This document shows positions 16,913-19,270 of a stretch of 19,270 nt of DNA, piece by piece. This stretch comes from CAYXDO01 sp964463485 (GTDB taxonomy: Bacteria > Myxococcota > Kuafuiibacteriia > Kuafuiibacteriales > Kuafuiibacteriaceae): positions 1-19,270 of the forward strand of contig CAYXDO010000194.1 in assembly GCA_964463485.1 (NCBI GenBank), written 5' to 3'. Under the pieces are notes generated by a model. The model did not search any database. It was not told the origin of the DNA and saw only the letters and a program-made list of their open reading frames with translations. Made by a program: the position numbers and the translations under genes. Position 1 is the stretch's first letter. Each line of letters begins with the position of its first letter.

Positions 16913-17130
16913 CGCCTTCGAGTGACAGATCGAACGAGTCGTCCTTCCCGACCCTCGAGCCACGCCCACGCCGAACCAAAGCAGTCAGAGTGAGTGCGAG
17001 CTCGGTCCCGTCGCGCTCCCCGCACGCGACGGTCCCCGATCGAACCTCGTGCGTACGTATCGCATGAGCTGCGCAAGAATTCCGCGCCGGCACTCACTAC
17101 CAACGAATTCGGTTACCCCTCGGCGCATCG
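16913..17130. other. Gap between TPR-like gene and HipS-HIRAN gene
   Basis: These 218 bp lie between two minus-strand genes. A 76-codon minus-strand frame (17093-16863) contains a plausible stretch (ELALTLTALVRRG, DSFDLSLEGDASDFWETSG) but matches no family I know and overlaps the start of the TPR-like gene. It may be a shadow or a decayed piece of the TPR-like gene's 5' end. No terminator or clear promoter was seen. Confidence 0.35.
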
Positions 17131-17877
17131 TCACCGGCGGGTCGCTTCGACCGGAGAAGCCGCTTCGTCCGGAGTCGCTGTTCCGCTCGCGGCGGCCCGA
17201 ATGATCCAACGAGGATAATCGGGAGGCAGGTTCAATCGCCGAAAAACCGTGCCTTCGAGGGCTCGCCCATCCCGTAGGTTTCTCGCGAACAGCTCGCTGT
17301 ATTGACGAGGTACAAACCCAAGCCATTGTCCAGCCGAGTACACACGGACAGCGTGCGGATCCGCTACATTCGAGGGCTCCCATTCGAAGTGTACCGGCCC
17401 TGATTCCACTACCGCGGACTCATCCAACTCCTCCGCGGAAACATATCTATTCCGCGCAATCCGAAAAAACAACGGAACCGTCAGAGGATCATCGAGGGAC
17501 CTCCATTCGGCGAGCTCGAGCCGGTCCGTAAGTAACATTCCCCCGGTCTTCGACAAAATCTCAAATGGGTCATCAGACCCGGTCAGTCCCCACGGGCGGA
17601 GCATGGAAGCGAGGTCCGGGCGGCGGGGCGATGGAATTCGTCTCGCGAACGTCGCGAACAGCCCGGGGGCCGAATAAGGATGCTCCACGTCTCTCGGTTC
17701 GGGAAACTCTTGCAAGAGTCTGAAGCCGAGCTTCTCTGCTTCCTCCCAATGGGAGCCGAACCTCACGTAGCCAAAATGGAACGCGTCATCCCTCCAGACC
17801 CGGCCGATGACGTGACGCCGCCCCCGGGCTGGTTCATCGTGCGGGCCGCGCCACAACACAAATAGTCGATCAACCAC
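17131..17877 (-). CDS. HipA N-subdomain (HipS-like) fused to a HIRAN domain
   Basis: A protein of 248 aa. Residues about 5-125 resemble the N-terminal subdomain of HipA ('couple_hipA'/HipS): GRVWRDDAFHFGYV, PYSAPGLFATFARRIPSP, then DPFEILSKTGG, parallel to HipA's 'FF..LLPEG...D.F.LL...GGD'. Residues about 155-225 match HIRAN: HFEWEPSNVADPHAVRVYS, QWLGFVPRQYSELFA. HIRAN in eukaryotic HLTF binds 3' single-stranded DNA ends; its bacterial role is less clear. The GTG at 17877 is fixed by a perfect AAGGAG (17890-17885) seven bases upstream, which overlaps the stop of the kinase gene, so the two genes form one operon. In HipBST systems the separate HipS acts as antitoxin to the kinase HipT; by analogy this protein may hold or target the adjacent kinase, with HIRAN adding DNA binding in place of HipB. 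That is inference. The C-terminal 20 residues are Ala/Pro-rich. Confidence 0.72.
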   Translation of the reverse strand: MVDRLFVLWRGPHDEPARGRRHVIGRVWRDDAFHFGYVRFGSHWEEAEKLGFRLLQEFPEPRDVEHPYSAPGLFATFARRIPSPRRPDLASMLRPWGLTGSDDPFEILSKTGGMLLTDRLELAEWRSLDDPLTVPLFFRIARNRYVSAEELDESAVVESGPVHFEWEPSNVADPHAVRVYSAGQWLGFVPRQYSELFARNLRDGRALEGTVFRRLNLPPDYPRWIIRAAASGTATPDEAASPVEATRR

Positions 17878-17884
17878 TTTGCAG

Positions 17885-17890
17885 CTCCTT
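17885..17890 (-). promoter_or_regulatory. Ribosome-binding site of the HipS-HIRAN gene
   Basis: AAGGAG lies on the minus strand seven bases before the GTG at 17877, embedded in the last codons and stop of the kinase gene. It decides the GTG start and indicates translation tied to the kinase message. Confidence 0.8.
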
Positions 17891-18764
17891 CATGAGACCC
17901 AGGCGAACGCCAACAACTTGAACACGAAATCCTTCCGCTGCTCCGACAACCATTCCACAGGCACCGGGTCGAGCCACGGCCCGACCACGGTTTCGAGCAA
18001 TTGCTCGAAAACACGAATCATACGCTGACACTCGGGACCCGTGAGCGGCCAAGTCATCAGCTCCGCAAGAACCTCGGGCATTTTCACGAGCCTCGCTCCG
18101 TTGCCAAATCCCGAGGGACACCGTAGCGCATACTTCCTTATTGCTTCGCTGCCTTGGGCGAGGATCTTTGTGATCGTGCGGTCGAGTAGCTCGACTCCCA
18201 AGCATGCCGCTGGATCGTACACGGGTGCAAGCCTAAGGGAGTCCGGCGATCTTATGACACCCCAGTTCGTGCCGTGTCGGTCGCCGTTTCCGATCCATGC
18301 GTCGAAGAGGAGGAGCCTGACGAATTGCAGGAGGAGATCCTCCGTCGCTGGTCGTTGGAGGCTCGTCAGGGCCTCCCGAGCACGGATCAAAGTCTGACTG
18401 CTTCGAACCTTGGCCTCCGGAGTGGTCGGGTACCCGGCGTCGTGACCTCTCAGCAACTCGATTCCGTGATCGAGAGCTTCGGATCTCCCGAGAAAATTCC
18501 GCACCAGAGTACCTCGAAAGCCGGAACCGCCGTCGCACCACGTGCATGGTCTCGCGTTTGCGGACTCCAAACCCACTCTTTCGGCAATCGGAGCGCTAGC
18601 GTCTCGATGACAGCCTCTGATGGGCGGTCCTTCCGATGCGACTTTCTAAGCCATCGCAACCGGTTCTCGTCGAAGAGCCAGACCTTCGCGCGAAGACCAC
18701 CGGGCTCGGCGGCCGCCTCCCCCCAGTTTGAAACGTCGATCGGATCAAAAGCCGGAAGCAGCAT
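17890..18764 (-). pseudogene. HipA/HipT-like Ser/Thr kinase gene, one-base frameshift
   Basis: A kinase of about 291 aa if read through one shift. The 5' frame (KVWLFDENRLRWLRKS, SEAVIETLALRL) holds the N-terminal lobe. The 3' frame (AERVGLESANARPC, GTLVRNFLGRSEALDHGIELL) holds the rest, with the HipA catalytic loop GNGDRHGTNWG and metal-binding LAPVYDPAACLG, equivalent to the D...N and YD motifs of HipA. The frames join cleanly if one base is missing near 18585-18587 (CGATTGCCG would be CGATTGGCCG), giving LALRLAERVGL. It is shorter than full HipA (about 440 aa) because the N-terminal subdomain is encoded by the next gene. The ATG at 18764 has AAGG seven bases upstream; ATG at 18770 is also in frame. 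No HipB-like helix-turn-helix gene is seen upstream. HipA kinases inactivate translation factors such as GltX; the target here is unknown. It may be a true pseudogene or a sequencing deletion. Confidence 0.68.
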
Positions 18765-18770
18765 TCTCAT

Positions 18771-18968
18771 GCCTTGCGGGCGTCGAAGGCCGACTCAGTA
18801 CGAGACGGTCGAGTCCGCGGCCGCGCCATGTCGAGCACGATAGCACCAATCGAGCAGGAGGCGCGCGTTCGCGAATGGCGACGGGCGACCAAGCGCCCCG
18901 GAGCTTGACGACGAGTCCCGCCCAAAGCTGGATGAGTCGAAGTGGTGAGGCCCGCGGTTCAGACGCCG
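18771..18968. other. Region upstream of the kinase gene, no gene recognised
   Basis: About 200 bp precede the kinase start. Frames on both strands are short and low in recognisable content; the kinase frame is closed upstream by TGA at 18797-18795. A promoter for the minus-strand kinase operon is expected here, but no convincing -35/-10 pair was found, and no HipB-type helix-turn-helix coding sequence is visible. Confidence 0.5.
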
Positions 18969-19270
18969 CTAGGCTGTCCCGCCTGGGCACCGGGCAGCGA
19001 GACGTTCGCCGGTTTCCACTCCAAGGTCATCACAACCGTCAGAGTCTTGTCGCGCGCTCATCTCCCTCGCGATCGCGACTTCCGACCGCGGACGGCCGGC
19101 CGCCTGCGGCGAAGCGACGGCGGTTCTCTCGAGTGCGTCCTTCAACTCGACGATCTCGAGAGACCGCTCTTCACCCGGGCGAGCGATTTGTCGGCGGCAA
19201 GCACCTCCGCGATCGGTACTCCCCGGTGCAGAATGTAGGGATCAGGGTCATGCCGCGAGTGCCTTCCGAA
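18969..19270 (-). pseudogene. Gene fragment entering from the right edge, apparent frameshift
   Basis: A minus-strand frame open from the window edge reads RHDPDPYILHRGVPIAEVLA and continues ADKSLARVK before turning Ser-rich and stopping (SGLSRSSS). Another frame then gives convincing helical sequence (ERSLEIVELKDALERTAV, RSEVAIAREMSARQ) to a stop at 18971-18969. The two look like pieces of one protein C-terminus joined by a single missing base around 19165-19180. I do not recognise the family. The second frame has no good start codon of its own, which supports the frameshift reading. Confidence 0.35.

Noticed and set aside
18771..19270. HipB-like helix-turn-helix gene upstream of the kinase
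   Set aside because: Both strands were read; no helix-turn-helix-like coding sequence was found within the window.

Overview
The window looks like chromosomal DNA of a high-GC deltaproteobacterium of the Myxococcota type, plausibly a Polyangiales/Sandaracinaceae-like myxobacterium. Reasons: strongly G/C-biased third positions that throw long antisense ORFs, several GTG starts, a pair of large lipoproteins built from HYDIN/ASPM-type Ig-like repeats with Cys-rich linkers, and a bacterial PARP-type zinc-finger protein. No rRNA, tRNA, CRISPR array or transposase was found.

Positions 99-10290 (minus strand). Five co-directional genes, in transcription order: a PaiB-like FMN-binding regulator, a protein with two PARP-type zinc fingers and little else, a YqiJ-like membrane protein with an OB-fold, a YqiK-type flotillin, and a giant AAA+ protein of the 'DNA repair ATPase' (DUF3686) family. 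The last three form a tight operon. YqiJ and flotillin are 4 bp apart. The 62-bp gap before the ATPase contains a strong RNA hairpin. Together they suggest a membrane-anchored flotillin scaffold working with a large AAA+ remodeller. The zinc-finger gene just upstream is a candidate DNA-end-sensing partner.

Positions 10569-15458 (plus strand). Two HYDIN-repeat surface lipoproteins are translationally coupled (ATGA overlap), followed 34 bp later by a GT4 glycosyltransferase. This reads as a cell-surface operon divergent from the first block.

Positions 15459-19270. This accessory-looking segment is in poor repair. It holds a 43-bp-period repeat, a TPR-like gene interrupted by a frameshift, and a two-gene HipA-type cassette. 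In the cassette the kinase (also frameshifted) is separate from its N-terminal 'HipS-like' subdomain, and that subdomain is fused to a HIRAN domain. A gene fragment at the right edge also changes frame. The block at 17.1-18.8 kb is visibly more AT-rich than its neighbours.

Most interesting: (1) the split HipA kinase / HipS-HIRAN pair, (2) the tandem PARP-type zinc-finger protein without a catalytic domain beside the YqiJ-flotillin-ATPase operon, and (3) the intercistronic hairpin inside that operon.
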